Assembly (NCBI RefSeq): GCF_947259545.1
Contig: NZ_CAMYMK010000008.1
Location: 1 to 64,000 of the forward strand
Source of the DNA: an uncultured Marinobacter sp.
Lineage (GTDB): Bacteria > Pseudomonadota > Gammaproteobacteria > Pseudomonadales > Oleiphilaceae
Length of the DNA: 64,000 bases
Direction: 5' to 3'
Below are positions 56,922 to 64,000 of the stretch, one piece after another. Positions within the stretch are counted from its first letter, which is position 1. Each line of letters opens with the position of its first letter. A program made the translations under genes and the position numbers. Below the pieces are notes generated by a model. It saw only the letters and a list, made by a program, of their open reading frames with translations, did not search any database and was not told the DNA's origin.

Positions 56922-57998
56922 ATGTACAAAAAACTGGAAACACGGACTTTTCTGGCCATGCTGCTGGGGGTCTCCCTGGCCTTCATTCTGTTGATGAAGC
57001 CGTTCTTTGGCCCCATTTTCTGGTCCGTCGCGATCGCGCTTATTTTCTACCCGGTGAGGGAAGCGTTAGCGCGCAGACTCGGGAACCGTCCAAATGTTGT
57101 CGCCTTGCTCACACTCACCATCTGCATGGTGATTGTGGTGATACCGGTCATTATTCTGGTGACGTCACTGATTGCAGAGGGATTGGGGCTGTACCAGAAG
57201 ATCCAGAGTGGTGAGATCCAGCCGGGGGAATACATTGACAGGGTTAACCAGTCGTTCCCGGCAATAGAGGCTTTCCTTGCCCAGTTCGATATTGATTTCA
57301 GGGGGGTCAGGGATCGCGTTGTGAATGCCTTCCTTGGGGGGAGCCAGTTCCTGGCGAAGCAGGCCCTTGGGCTTGGCCAGAATACGTTCCAGTTCTTTCT
57401 GGGACTGGCGTTGATGGTGTATCTCGCTTTTTTCCTGATTCGGGATGGCAACAAGCTGGTGGATCTGTTGATTCGTGCCTTGCCGCTGGGTGATGAGCGC
57501 GAACGTTTGCTGTTTGCCAAGTTTGCCGAGGTCACCCGGGCAACCGTAAAAGGCAACCTGCTGATCGCCATTATCCAGGGCGCCCTTGGCGGCCTGATCT
57601 TCTGGATACTGGGTATCACCGGGGCCCTGCTGTGGGGCGTGGTCATGGCTATCGTTTCACTCATTCCGGCAATTGGCGCTTCTCTCGTCTGGGTGCCGGT
57701 GGCAATCTACCTGGCCGCTGCGGGGGAGGTCGTTTCCGCCGTCGTGCTGACGGCCTTCGGGGCTATCGTGATCGGCCTTGCCGATAACGTTCTGCGGCCC
57801 ATCCTGGTTGGCCGTGATACCAAGCTTCCGGACTATATCGTTTTGCTGTCAACGCTGGGGGGCATCGTCATGTTCGGTATTAATGGATTTGTAATGGGGC
57901 CTCTGGTCGCTGCCCTGTTTATGGCGTTCTGGGGCATTTTTATTCGAGAGTTTGGTGAAGTGCCGGTTGCAACGGTAGATCAGGAATCTGATCAATAA
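56922..57998 (+). CDS. AI-2E family transporter (PerM-like permease)
   Basis: A 358-residue integral membrane protein of the AI-2E exporter/PerM family with about eight helices: two near the N terminus (about 10-50), one near 65-85, a soluble central region (about 90-150), then a C-terminal bundle. The family motifs VTRATVKGNLLIAIIQGALGG and a C-terminal PLVAALFMAFW are visible. Members export autoinducer-2 or, in other species, act as Na+/H+ antiporters; the substrate here is unknown. An ATG at 56904 would add six residues. Confidence 0.87.
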   Translation: MYKKLETRTFLAMLLGVSLAFILLMKPFFGPIFWSVAIALIFYPVREALARRLGNRPNVVALLTLTICMVIVVIPVIILVTSLIAEGLGLYQKIQSGEIQPGEYIDRVNQSFPAIEAFLAQFDIDFRGVRDRVVNAFLGGSQFLAKQALGLGQNTFQFFLGLALMVYLAFFLIRDGNKLVDLLIRALPLGDERERLLFAKFAEVTRATVKGNLLIAIIQGALGGLIFWILGITGALLWGVVMAIVSLIPAIGASLVWVPVAIYLAAAGEVVSAVVLTAFGAIVIGLADNVLRPILVGRDTKLPDYIVLLSTLGGIVMFGINGFVMGPLVAALFMAFWGIFIREFGEVPVATVDQESDQ

Positions 57999-58062
57999 CG
58001 CGAAACTGTGACCTGTATGGAATCAGGCGGGTTGGAAGGTATGTTAGGCTGCCGGCGACATA

Positions 58063-58089
58063 CCCCATTCATGGGGATAGGCTCTATCC
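58063..58089 (+). promoter_or_regulatory. Two mutually exclusive small hairpins upstream of the peptidoglycan-binding gene
   Basis: CCCC (58063-58066) can pair with GGGG (58073-58076), and GGATA (58075-58079) can pair with TATCC (58085-58089). The two share bases and cannot form together. They lie 50-80 bases before the downstream start. Function is unknown. Confidence 0.3.
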
Positions 58090-58141
58090 AACAATAAGAA
58101 TCGATGTCGTGATGATATCAGGTGATTCTCAGGAGAATTCC

Positions 58142-58555
58142 ATGCCCGCAACAACACTTAAACGTCGCTCGGTGATCGCAGCCCTGATCACCGCCGCATT
58201 GGCCATGAGCGCCGCGCCCGGGGCGTTTGCCAACAATACTGTGGCCCTCAAAAACGCGCTCTATGGCGCGGGTTATGACTTGGATAACGTCAGTAAAGCG
58301 ATGGATAGCGATACCCGTTCCGCACTTCGTGCCTTCCAGCAGGATCAGGGGCTGAAAGTCACGGGTGAGCTGAATGAGGCCACCAAGTCGGCACTGGGTA
58401 TGGTGCCGATGGAGGTTGCGGTTAATCAGGCGTCCGGTGGCAATAATCCCTCTGCGAAGGGCGGCAGCGAGGCTGCTTCAGTGAAAGCGGAGTCGAATCC
58501 GGAACAGGAAGACGCCGTTGAGGAGGATGATGACGGAGGCTGGTCGCTGTTCTGA
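58142..58555 (+). CDS. Exported peptidoglycan-binding domain protein
   Basis: A 137-residue secreted protein. It has a Sec signal peptide (MPATTLKRRSVIAALITAAL, cleavage likely after GAFA at about 31). A single peptidoglycan-binding type 1 domain (about 35-87) has the repeated LKNALYGAGYDLDNVSKAMDSDTRSALRAFQQDQGL pattern. A low-complexity acidic tail ends EEDDDGGWSLF. It has no catalytic domain, so it may only bind the wall or a partner. AGGAGA at seven bases fixes the ATG at 58142. Confidence 0.82.
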   Translation: MPATTLKRRSVIAALITAALAMSAAPGAFANNTVALKNALYGAGYDLDNVSKAMDSDTRSALRAFQQDQGLKVTGELNEATKSALGMVPMEVAVNQASGGNNPSAKGGSEAASVKAESNPEQEDAVEEDDDGGWSLF

Positions 58556-58570
58556 TACTGAGGCTGTACC

Positions 58571-58609
58571 AAAAAGCCCGCCAGGCTTTTGACCTGAGCG
58601 GGCTTTTTT
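58571..58609. terminator. Bidirectional terminator between the peptidoglycan-binding gene and ilvD
   Basis: AAAAAGCCCGC pairs with GCGGGCTTTTTT, with an inner AGG/CCT extension. A and T runs flank it on both sides, so it can serve both convergent genes. Confidence 0.88.
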
Positions 58610-58624
58610 GTGCCTGGGCCGTGA

Positions 58625-60460
58625 TTAATCGAGCTTTTCGAGATCCCTGACGGCGCCCTTGTCGGCACTGGTGGCCAGCAGGGCATAGGCTTTCAGTGCT
58701 GCGGAGACCTTGCGGTCCCGGGGGAGCTCGGGTTTCCAGCCCTTATCGTCACGCTCGGCGCGCCGGCGATCCAGCTCCCGTTGGTCGATTTCCACGTTGA
58801 TGCTCCGGTTCGGGATATCAATGCGGATGAGATCGCCATTTTCAATCAGGCCAATGGCACCGCCCGCTGCTGCTTCTGGTGAAGCGTGACCGATAGACAG
58901 CCCCGAGGTGCCGCCAGAGAAACGGCCATCGGTCAGCAGGGCACACTCCTTGCCCAGGCCTTTCGATTTCAGGTAGCTGGTGGGGTAGAGCATTTCCTGC
59001 ATGCCGGGTCCGCCGCGCGGCCCTTCGTAGCGGATAATGACAACTTCACCGGGCTTGACTTCGTCGCTGAGAATGCCGGCAACAGCGGAATCCTGGCTTT
59101 CAAACACACGGGCCTTGCCTTCAAATACATAGATGCTTTCATCCACGCCGGCGGTCTTGACCACGCAGCCATCCAGGGCAATGTTGCCATACAGAACCGC
59201 AAGGCCGCCCTCGGACGAGTAAGCATGCTCAACGGAGCGGATGCAGCCGCTTTCCCGGTCGCCGTCCAGGGAAGGCCAGCGGGTGGCCTGGCTAAACGCG
59301 GTCTGGGTGGGAATGCCCGCCGGACCCGCCTTGTAGAACTCCACCACTTCCGCTGGCGGTTTGCGCATGATGTCCCAGGTTTCCAGGGCTTCGTGCATGG
59401 TTTTGCTGTGAACTGTCGGCAGGTCGGTGTTGATCAGCCCGCCACGTTCAAGCTCACCGAGGATGCCCATAATCCCGCCAGCGCGGTGGACGTCTTCCAT
59501 GTGGTATTTGGGGGAGTTGGGCGCCACCTTGCAAAGCTGCGGTACCCGGCGGGAGAGCTGGTCGATTTCGTTCAGCGTGAACGGAACGTTTCCTTCCTGC
59601 GCCGCTGCCAGCAGGTGCAGTATGGTATTGGTGGAACCGCCCATGGCTATGTCCATTACCATGGCATTTTCAAAGGCGGCCATGGAGGCAATGCTCAGCG
59701 GCAACACACTGGCATCGTCTTCTTCGTAAAAGCGTCGTGCGTTCTCTACAATCTGGCGACCGGCTTTGAGGAACAGCTGTTCGCGGTCGGCGTGAGTGGC
59801 CAGCATGGAGCCGTTGCCGGGCAGTGCCAGGCCGATGGCTTCGGTCAGGCAGTTCATGGAGTTGGCCGTGAACATGCCAGAACAGGATCCGCAGGTGGGG
59901 CAGGCGCTGCGCTCGTATTCGGCGACCGTTTCATCATCCGCATTGGGATCGGCGGCGATGACCATGGCATCCACCAGGTCCAGCTTGTGCTCGGACAGTT
60001 TGGTTTTACCGGCTTCCATGGGGCCGCCGGAGACAAAAATAGTGGGGATGTTCAGGCGCATGGCGGCCATCAGCATGCCCGGGGTGATTTTGTCGCAATT
60101 GGAAATGCACACCAGGGCATCGGCGCAGTGCGCATTGACCATGTATTCCACGGAATCGGCGATGATTTCCCGCGACGGCAGGGAGTAAAGCATGCCGTCG
60201 TGACCCATGGCGATACCATCGTCTACGGCGATGGTGTTGAACTCTTTGGCAACGCCCCCTGCAGCCTCGATTTCGCGACAGACCAGCTGGCCCAGATCCT
60301 TCAGGTGCACATGGCCCGGTACAAACTGGGTAAAGGAGTTGGCAACGGCGATGATCGGCTTTCCGAAATCTTCGTTTTTCATACCGGTGGCTCGCCAGAG
60401 CGCACGGGCACCGGCCATGTTACGGCCTGCGGTGGATGTCCGCGAACGATACTGAGGCAT
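58625..60460 (-). CDS. ilvD: Dihydroxy-acid dehydratase
   Basis: A 611-residue iron-sulfur dehydratase of the isoleucine/valine pathway; its valine-branch product 2-oxoisovalerate is also the substrate of LeuA, encoded early in the window. Cluster cysteines are visible in [11 protein letters not shown] and [42 protein letters not shown] is the C-terminal hallmark. The ATG at 60460 gives the family start [20 protein letters not shown]; an open frame extends to 60538. Confidence 0.97.
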   Translation of the reverse strand: MPQYRSRTSTAGRNMAGARALWRATGMKNEDFGKPIIAVANSFTQFVPGHVHLKDLGQLVCREIEAAGGVAKEFNTIAVDDGIAMGHDGMLYSLPSREIIADSVEYMVNAHCADALVCISNCDKITPGMLMAAMRLNIPTIFVSGGPMEAGKTKLSEHKLDLVDAMVIAADPNADDETVAEYERSACPTCGSCSGMFTANSMNCLTEAIGLALPGNGSMLATHADREQLFLKAGRQIVENARRFYEEDDASVLPLSIASMAAFENAMVMDIAMGGSTNTILHLLAAAQEGNVPFTLNEIDQLSRRVPQLCKVAPNSPKYHMEDVHRAGGIMGILGELERGGLINTDLPTVHSKTMHEALETWDIMRKPPAEVVEFYKAGPAGIPTQTAFSQATRWPSLDGDRESGCIRSVEHAYSSEGGLAVLYGNIALDGCVVKTAGVDESIYVFEGKARVFESQDSAVAGILSDEVKPGEVVIIRYEGPRGGPGMQEMLYPTSYLKSKGLGKECALLTDGRFSGGTSGLSIGHASPEAAAGGAIGLIENGDLIRIDIPNRSINVEIDQRELDRRRAERDDKGWKPELPRDRKVSAALKAYALLATSADKGAVRDLEKLD

Positions 60461-60635
60461 GGGGTTCAGGTCTCTCTTTGTGTTGCTTTTGACAAGGGTT
60501 GGGAGGACAAAGGATACCAGATTCGACTCTGATCGCATGGTTGTTTTACCGGACCGTGTTTACAATGAGTAACAATAGGATCAAACAGTCGCCTCCGAAG
60601 ACAGGAAAGACTGGGTAAATGGAGAGAGTGTGTTT

Positions 60636-61892
60636 ATGGCCGAGCAGGAAAACCTGTCACTACGCCAGCTCAAGCAGTTTCAGCCCCTTAACCGGTTAAC
60701 CGATGACCAGCTGGTACTGTTGGCCAGTCGGGCGGAGCGTCGGGTGCATGGGGCCGGTCAACGAGTGGTTGAGCGAGGGGCACGGGATGGCATGGATCTG
60801 TTCCTGGTGGCAGGCGCGGTAGAGCTGCAATCGGGGGATGGCCGCAAATCCACCATCGAGGCAGACAGTGAAAAGGCGCTGAACCCCATCGCCCGTCTGC
60901 AACCGCGGATCTACGATGTAACCGCGGTTCAGGATTGTGAATTCCTCGCGGTGGAGCAGGATATCCTCAACCAGATGTTGCGCTCCGCCCCGGTCCAGCA
61001 GGTGGAGATTGAGTCGGGCACGGACTTTGGTAGTGACGAAAGTGAGGAACATCGCCTGTTGATGGAGTTCTACCTGGAATTGCGTTCCAACCAGATGAGT
61101 CTGCCGAGCGTGCCGGATGTCGCCTGGAAGGTGAGGCGGCTGGTTGAACGTGAGGACACCAGTGCAGAGCAGGTGGCGCAGGCGGTGTCGGCTGATCCTG
61201 CCATGGCCGCCAAGCTCGTGCGAGCCAGTAACAGCCCCCTGTATCGTGGCTTCCGGGACGTCCGCAATATGCGGGAAGCGGTGGTGCGGCTGGGTATGAG
61301 GACAACCCGTCAACTGGTAACCGTCTTCGCCATGCGGGAGGTATTCAATACCCGACAGGCCTCCCTGCAGAAGGAAATGGATCGGCTGTGGCGGCACTCC
61401 AGAGAGGTAGCTGCCCTGTGTTGGGTTTTGGCCGACAGCGCGACCCGGTTGAATCCGGAAGAAGCGATGCTGGCGGGGTTGTTGCACGACATCGGTGTGG
61501 TGCCGGTGCTGGTTCAGGCAGAGCATCACGTCAATCTGTTTGCGGATCAGGCCAATCTGAATCATGTTATAACAGAGCTCAGAGGCGATGTTGGCACTGC
61601 CGTGCTGGAGAATTGGTCATTTCCCGGGACCTTTGTCGAGGCGGTGCGCCACGCCGAGGACTGGGGGTATGAAAGTCGTGAGCCGGAACCGCAACTGGTG
61701 GATGTGGTGATTGTTGCCCAGTTGCACTCGATGATTGGTTCCAGCCAGAATTCAGATCTTCCCTCATTTGATGAAGTCCCGGCATACCGCAGGTTGGGCG
61801 AGCTCGAGCTCAATGCATCCCGGAGCCTGCAACTGCTGACAGAGGCTCGTGCCCGGGTAGATGAGGTTCACCAGCTTTTGTCAATTCACTGA
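60636..61892 (+). CDS. HDOD-domain signalling protein with N-terminal cNMP-binding-like domain
   Basis: A 418-residue cytoplasmic protein. Residues about 15-120 look like a cyclic-nucleotide-binding fold (LTDDQLVLLASRAERRV, GMDLFLVAGAVELQSGDG), but the phosphate-binding cassette is not clearly conserved. Residues about 150-360 form an HDOD domain (LPSVPDVAWKVRRLVEREDTSAEQVAQAVSADPAMAAKLVRASNSPLY, about 152-200, and LAGLLHDIGVVPVL). HDOD proteins lack HD phosphohydrolase metal sites and usually take part in signalling. The ATG at 60636 has GGAGAGAG seven bases upstream; a GTG at 60630 is an alternative. Confidence 0.85.
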   Translation: MAEQENLSLRQLKQFQPLNRLTDDQLVLLASRAERRVHGAGQRVVERGARDGMDLFLVAGAVELQSGDGRKSTIEADSEKALNPIARLQPRIYDVTAVQDCEFLAVEQDILNQMLRSAPVQQVEIESGTDFGSDESEEHRLLMEFYLELRSNQMSLPSVPDVAWKVRRLVEREDTSAEQVAQAVSADPAMAAKLVRASNSPLYRGFRDVRNMREAVVRLGMRTTRQLVTVFAMREVFNTRQASLQKEMDRLWRHSREVAALCWVLADSATRLNPEEAMLAGLLHDIGVVPVLVQAEHHVNLFADQANLNHVITELRGDVGTAVLENWSFPGTFVEAVRHAEDWGYESREPEPQLVDVVIVAQLHSMIGSSQNSDLPSFDEVPAYRRLGELELNASRSLQLLTEARARVDEVHQLLSIH

Positions 61893-61941
61893 GGTTGTGT
61901 GATGGTAATTCCAGATTCGACTGACAGGTGACCGCGTCCCG

Positions 61942-62520
61942 ATGAACGTGCCCCTTTTCCCACTCAACTCCATTGTGCTGCCCAAGGGGCGAATCCCCTT
62001 GCAGCTTTTCGAGCCGCGCTACATCGACATGCTGACCCGGTGTCTAAAGGAAGATCGGGGGTTTGTGGTGGTGATGCTGCGAGAGGGGCTGGAGACTGCC
62101 AAAGAGGCCGCGTTCTATGACATCGGTACCTACGTTCGGATCATCGATTTCCAGCAGTTGGATAGCGGTTTGCTGGGTATTACCGTCGAAGGTGAGGGCA
62201 AGGTTTCCGTGGTTCGGAGTTGGCAGGAGTCCGATGGGCTGAACCTGGGGGACGTCGAACGCCTGATGAACGAAGCCAGCTGTGAGGTGCCGGAACGCTA
62301 TCTCGAATTGCCTGCAGTGTTGAAGGCTCTGTTTCGCCATCCTGTAATCCGCGATCTGGATATGGAGGTCGACTACAGTGATGCCCGGGATGTGGGATGG
62401 AGGCTGACTGAATTGTTGCCCCTGGACAAGCGGGAGAAGCAAAAGCTGGTTGAACTACAGGACCCTATCGAAAGGCTGAGCCGGTTGCATTCCCTGCTTG
62501 AGGCGCTGGAGGAGGGCTGA
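61942..62520 (+). CDS. LON N-terminal-domain (LON substrate-binding) protein
   Basis: A 192-residue stand-alone LON-N domain protein without AAA+ or protease domains. The N terminus VPLFPLNSIVLPKGRIPLQLFEPRYIDML is the family signature, followed by GFVVVMLREG. Such proteins are widespread in Gram-negatives next to unrelated genes; their function is not established. It lies 49 bases after the HDOD gene and could share its transcript. Confidence 0.87.
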   Translation: MNVPLFPLNSIVLPKGRIPLQLFEPRYIDMLTRCLKEDRGFVVVMLREGLETAKEAAFYDIGTYVRIIDFQQLDSGLLGITVEGEGKVSVVRSWQESDGLNLGDVERLMNEASCEVPERYLELPAVLKALFRHPVIRDLDMEVDYSDARDVGWRLTELLPLDKREKQKLVELQDPIERLSRLHSLLEALEEG

Positions 62521-62547
62521 GCGGTTTTCCTGGTGTTGGGTCTCAGG

Positions 62548-64000
62548 TCAGAGTCCGTTGGGTGTGTAGAGTGCCAGTGTGTGCGGCCATTGGTACCAGA
62601 TATAGGCTGCCGTAAAGACTCCCCCGGCAATCATCGCTGCCAGTAATGAAAAGTCCTGGGACAGCGGTACCCGGTCGTAGCGACTGTAGCTGGCGCGAAT
62701 ATAGCCGGTAATGGCCAACCCCAGAAAGAATCCCCCGATCACATCCGTGAACCAGTGTGCTCCGAGATACAGGCGGCTGACCGCGACCAGAAGGATGGGC
62801 AGGCTGAGCACCAGATAGATGCGCCAGCGTTGGCGGTGTCTGGTTTCCCTGGCCACGAAATTGGCAGTCAGCATGCAGAAGACAGTGATGCCTGCTGTGT
62901 GTGTGCTGGGAAAGGAGCCTGACGCGGGTGGGTTCAGTAAGAGATCCGGTCTCGGGATGGCGGTGAGTGTCTTGAATAGCCACACCAGAAGGGTCGTGAG
63001 CGCAAGAGCGGCAATAATATGCACGGCCGCGCCGTAATACCCCCGAAAGGCAAGCACAAGCGACAGACACGCCCCGGCGACGCTGAGAACCAGCGCCTCA
63101 CCTGTCAGGCTAAAGAAGAGCATGGCGGGATCAAATAGCGGTTGTCGCAACTGCGAGAACCAGGTGGCTGCGGCACTGTCGAGGGGCTGGAGCAGGGTGG
63201 TGCTCATCACCAGTTGGCTCCATATCAGGAACAGTGCCGTGGCAGCGACAGCGAGGGACAGTGAGGGCAGCGGGAATTCACCGCCCTGGGCGGGACGGTC
63301 ACTGGAGTAGAGGCGCCAGAATCGGTGTGTGGCGTCGTACTGTGCCATTTTTCTGGCCAGCCACTGATAGAATCGGCTGCTGTAACCCAACCCCAGCTGA
63401 AAACGGAAAACGGTCAGGTAGATGACAATCAGCGTAGCCATGCTGATTGCGACAACCGGATAAAAATGAGCTGGTGGCCGAACGTCGCTGGCCAGTGCGC
63501 TGCCTACCAGGTAACCCGGAATCATATACACGGGGGCCCAACCCACCGCGGACGTAAGGTTGAACAGCAGGAACCGGCGCCAGGGCATCATCAGGGCGCC
63601 GGCGACCAGCGGAATCACCGGTCGTATCGGGCCCACAAAGCGCCCGATTATGATGCTGACACCGCCGTACCGGTAAAAGAAGTATTCGCCCTTGTGGATG
63701 GCTCTGGGATACCGGCTCAGGGGCCAGATCCGATCCAGCTTGCCCTGACAGAGGCGTCCCAGTGCGAAACTGATGCCGTCACCTGCAATGGCGCCCAACG
63801 CCGCCCAGAGTAAGACCTCCGACAGTGGCATGGAGATTTGTCCGGCCAGGGCGGCTGCGGCGAACATAATAGCCACGCCCGGTATCAGTATGCCGGCAAT
63901 GGCCAGGGATTCGACAAACGCGGTTCCGAAAATTGCCAGGGCAAGCCACTCGGAGTGGTTGATTAACCAGGCGGAGAGGGAGGAAAGCCAGTCACCGCTC
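62548..64000 (-). CDS. DedA-family / PAP2 phosphatase fusion membrane protein, N terminus outside window
   Basis: A polytopic membrane protein whose frame stays open to the window edge, so the start lies beyond 64000. The N-terminal part is DedA-like (AFVESLAIAGILIPGVAIMF, GDGISFALGRLCQ, GRFVGPIRPVIPLVAG), a family tied to undecaprenyl-phosphate or phospholipid translocation. The C-terminal part is a PAP2 phosphatase with KTLTAIPRP, SFPSTHTAG and SRLYLGAHWFTDVIGG, the three catalytic motifs. The fusion suggests linked flipping and dephosphorylation of a lipid phosphate, which is an inference. Confidence 0.88.
   Translation of the reverse strand, partial: SGDWLSSLSAWLINHSEWLALAIFGTAFVESLAIAGILIPGVAIMFAAAALAGQISMPLSEVLLWAALGAIAGDGISFALGRLCQGKLDRIWPLSRYPRAIHKGEYFFYRYGGVSIIIGRFVGPIRPVIPLVAGALMMPWRRFLLFNLTSAVGWAPVYMIPGYLVGSALASDVRPPAHFYPVVAISMATLIVIYLTVFRFQLGLGYSSRFYQWLARKMAQYDATHRFWRLYSSDRPAQGGEFPLPSLSLAVAATALFLIWSQLVMSTTLLQPLDSAAATWFSQLRQPLFDPAMLFFSLTGEALVLSVAGACLSLVLAFRGYYGAAVHIIAALALTTLLVWLFKTLTAIPRPDLLLNPPASGSFPSTHTAGITVFCMLTANFVARETRHRQRWRIYLVLSLPILLVAVSRLYLGAHWFTDVIGGFFLGLAITGYIRASYSRYDRVPLSQDFSLLAAMIAGGVFTAAYIWYQWPHTLALYTPNGL

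Noticed and set aside
58886-60532. 548-codon open frame on the plus strand across ilvD
   Set aside because: It is antisense to an intact ilvD and reflects codon bias at high GC; there is no recognisable protein family and no ribosome-binding site.

Overview
This window looks like a chromosomal segment of a marine gammaproteobacterium, most likely Marinobacter or a close relative. The reasons are the high-GC housekeeping genes, a complete gammaproteobacterial dcw (division and cell wall) cluster, pseudomonad-style neighbourhoods (psi-like gene/rimI; lpxC/dciA/M23 peptidase/secA) and a nitrate-transporter/kinase-phosphatase pair as in pseudomonad nas loci. The genus is an inference from protein style and gene order; no database was searched. 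I see no prophage, transposase gene, CRISPR array or tRNA.

Layout. 1-107: the 3' end of a 5S rRNA and the rRNA operon terminator. 108-9064: an NNP-type nitrate transporter overlapping a fused PP2C phosphatase/Ser-Thr kinase, then leuA, a probable DNA polymerase III psi subunit (holD), rimI, prfC and a TatD-family hydrolase. 9085-14137: rplM-rpsI behind a structured leader, the cytochrome bc1 operon petABC, and sspA-sspB. 14181-17012, minus strand: lpoA-yraN-diaA, divergent from rsmI. 18129-18475: RNase P RNA. 18680-36850: the dcw cluster mraZ-rsmH-ftsL-ftsI-murE-murF-mraY-murD-ftsW-murG-murC-ddl-ftsQ-ftsA-ftsZ-lpxC, with a sigma70-like promoter and a phased MraZ operator just after the predicted start point. 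36862-45000: dciA (minus), an M23 peptidase, secA, argJ, a Nudix-ThiE fusion, moaC and ribA. 45056-49083, minus strand: an NRDE protein and xseB-ispA-dxs. 49169-52534: a TauE/SafE permease, lgt-thyA and folA. 52513-64000: a DEAD-box helicase, a thioesterase, a dehalogenase-like hydrolase, small unknown proteins, an AI-2E permease, a peptidoglycan-binding protein, ilvD, an HDOD protein, a LON-domain protein and a DedA-PAP2 fusion cut by the window edge.

How the genes work together. Most of the window serves core growth: peptidoglycan precursor synthesis and septation (dcw, lpoA), lipid A commitment (lpxC), secretion and lipoproteins (secA, lgt), translation (rplM, rpsI, prfC, rimI, rsmI, rnpB), replication (holD, dciA, diaA, thyA, folA), isoprenoids (dxs, ispA), leucine/arginine/branched-chain amino-acid synthesis (leuA, argJ, ilvD) and respiration (petABC).

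The least explained structure is the thyA-folA gap (51602-52018). It holds two 112-bp palindromic elements in opposite orientation. Each has a 54-nt core (49 of 54 identical between copies) between 29-bp inverted arms whose sequences differ between copies while pairing is preserved within each. Other points worth a second look are an Asp-to-Asn change at the nucleophile position of the dehalogenase-like protein, a probable unannotated psi subunit, the rplM leader hairpin, and the nitrate transporter/kinase pair without its usual reductase neighbours.
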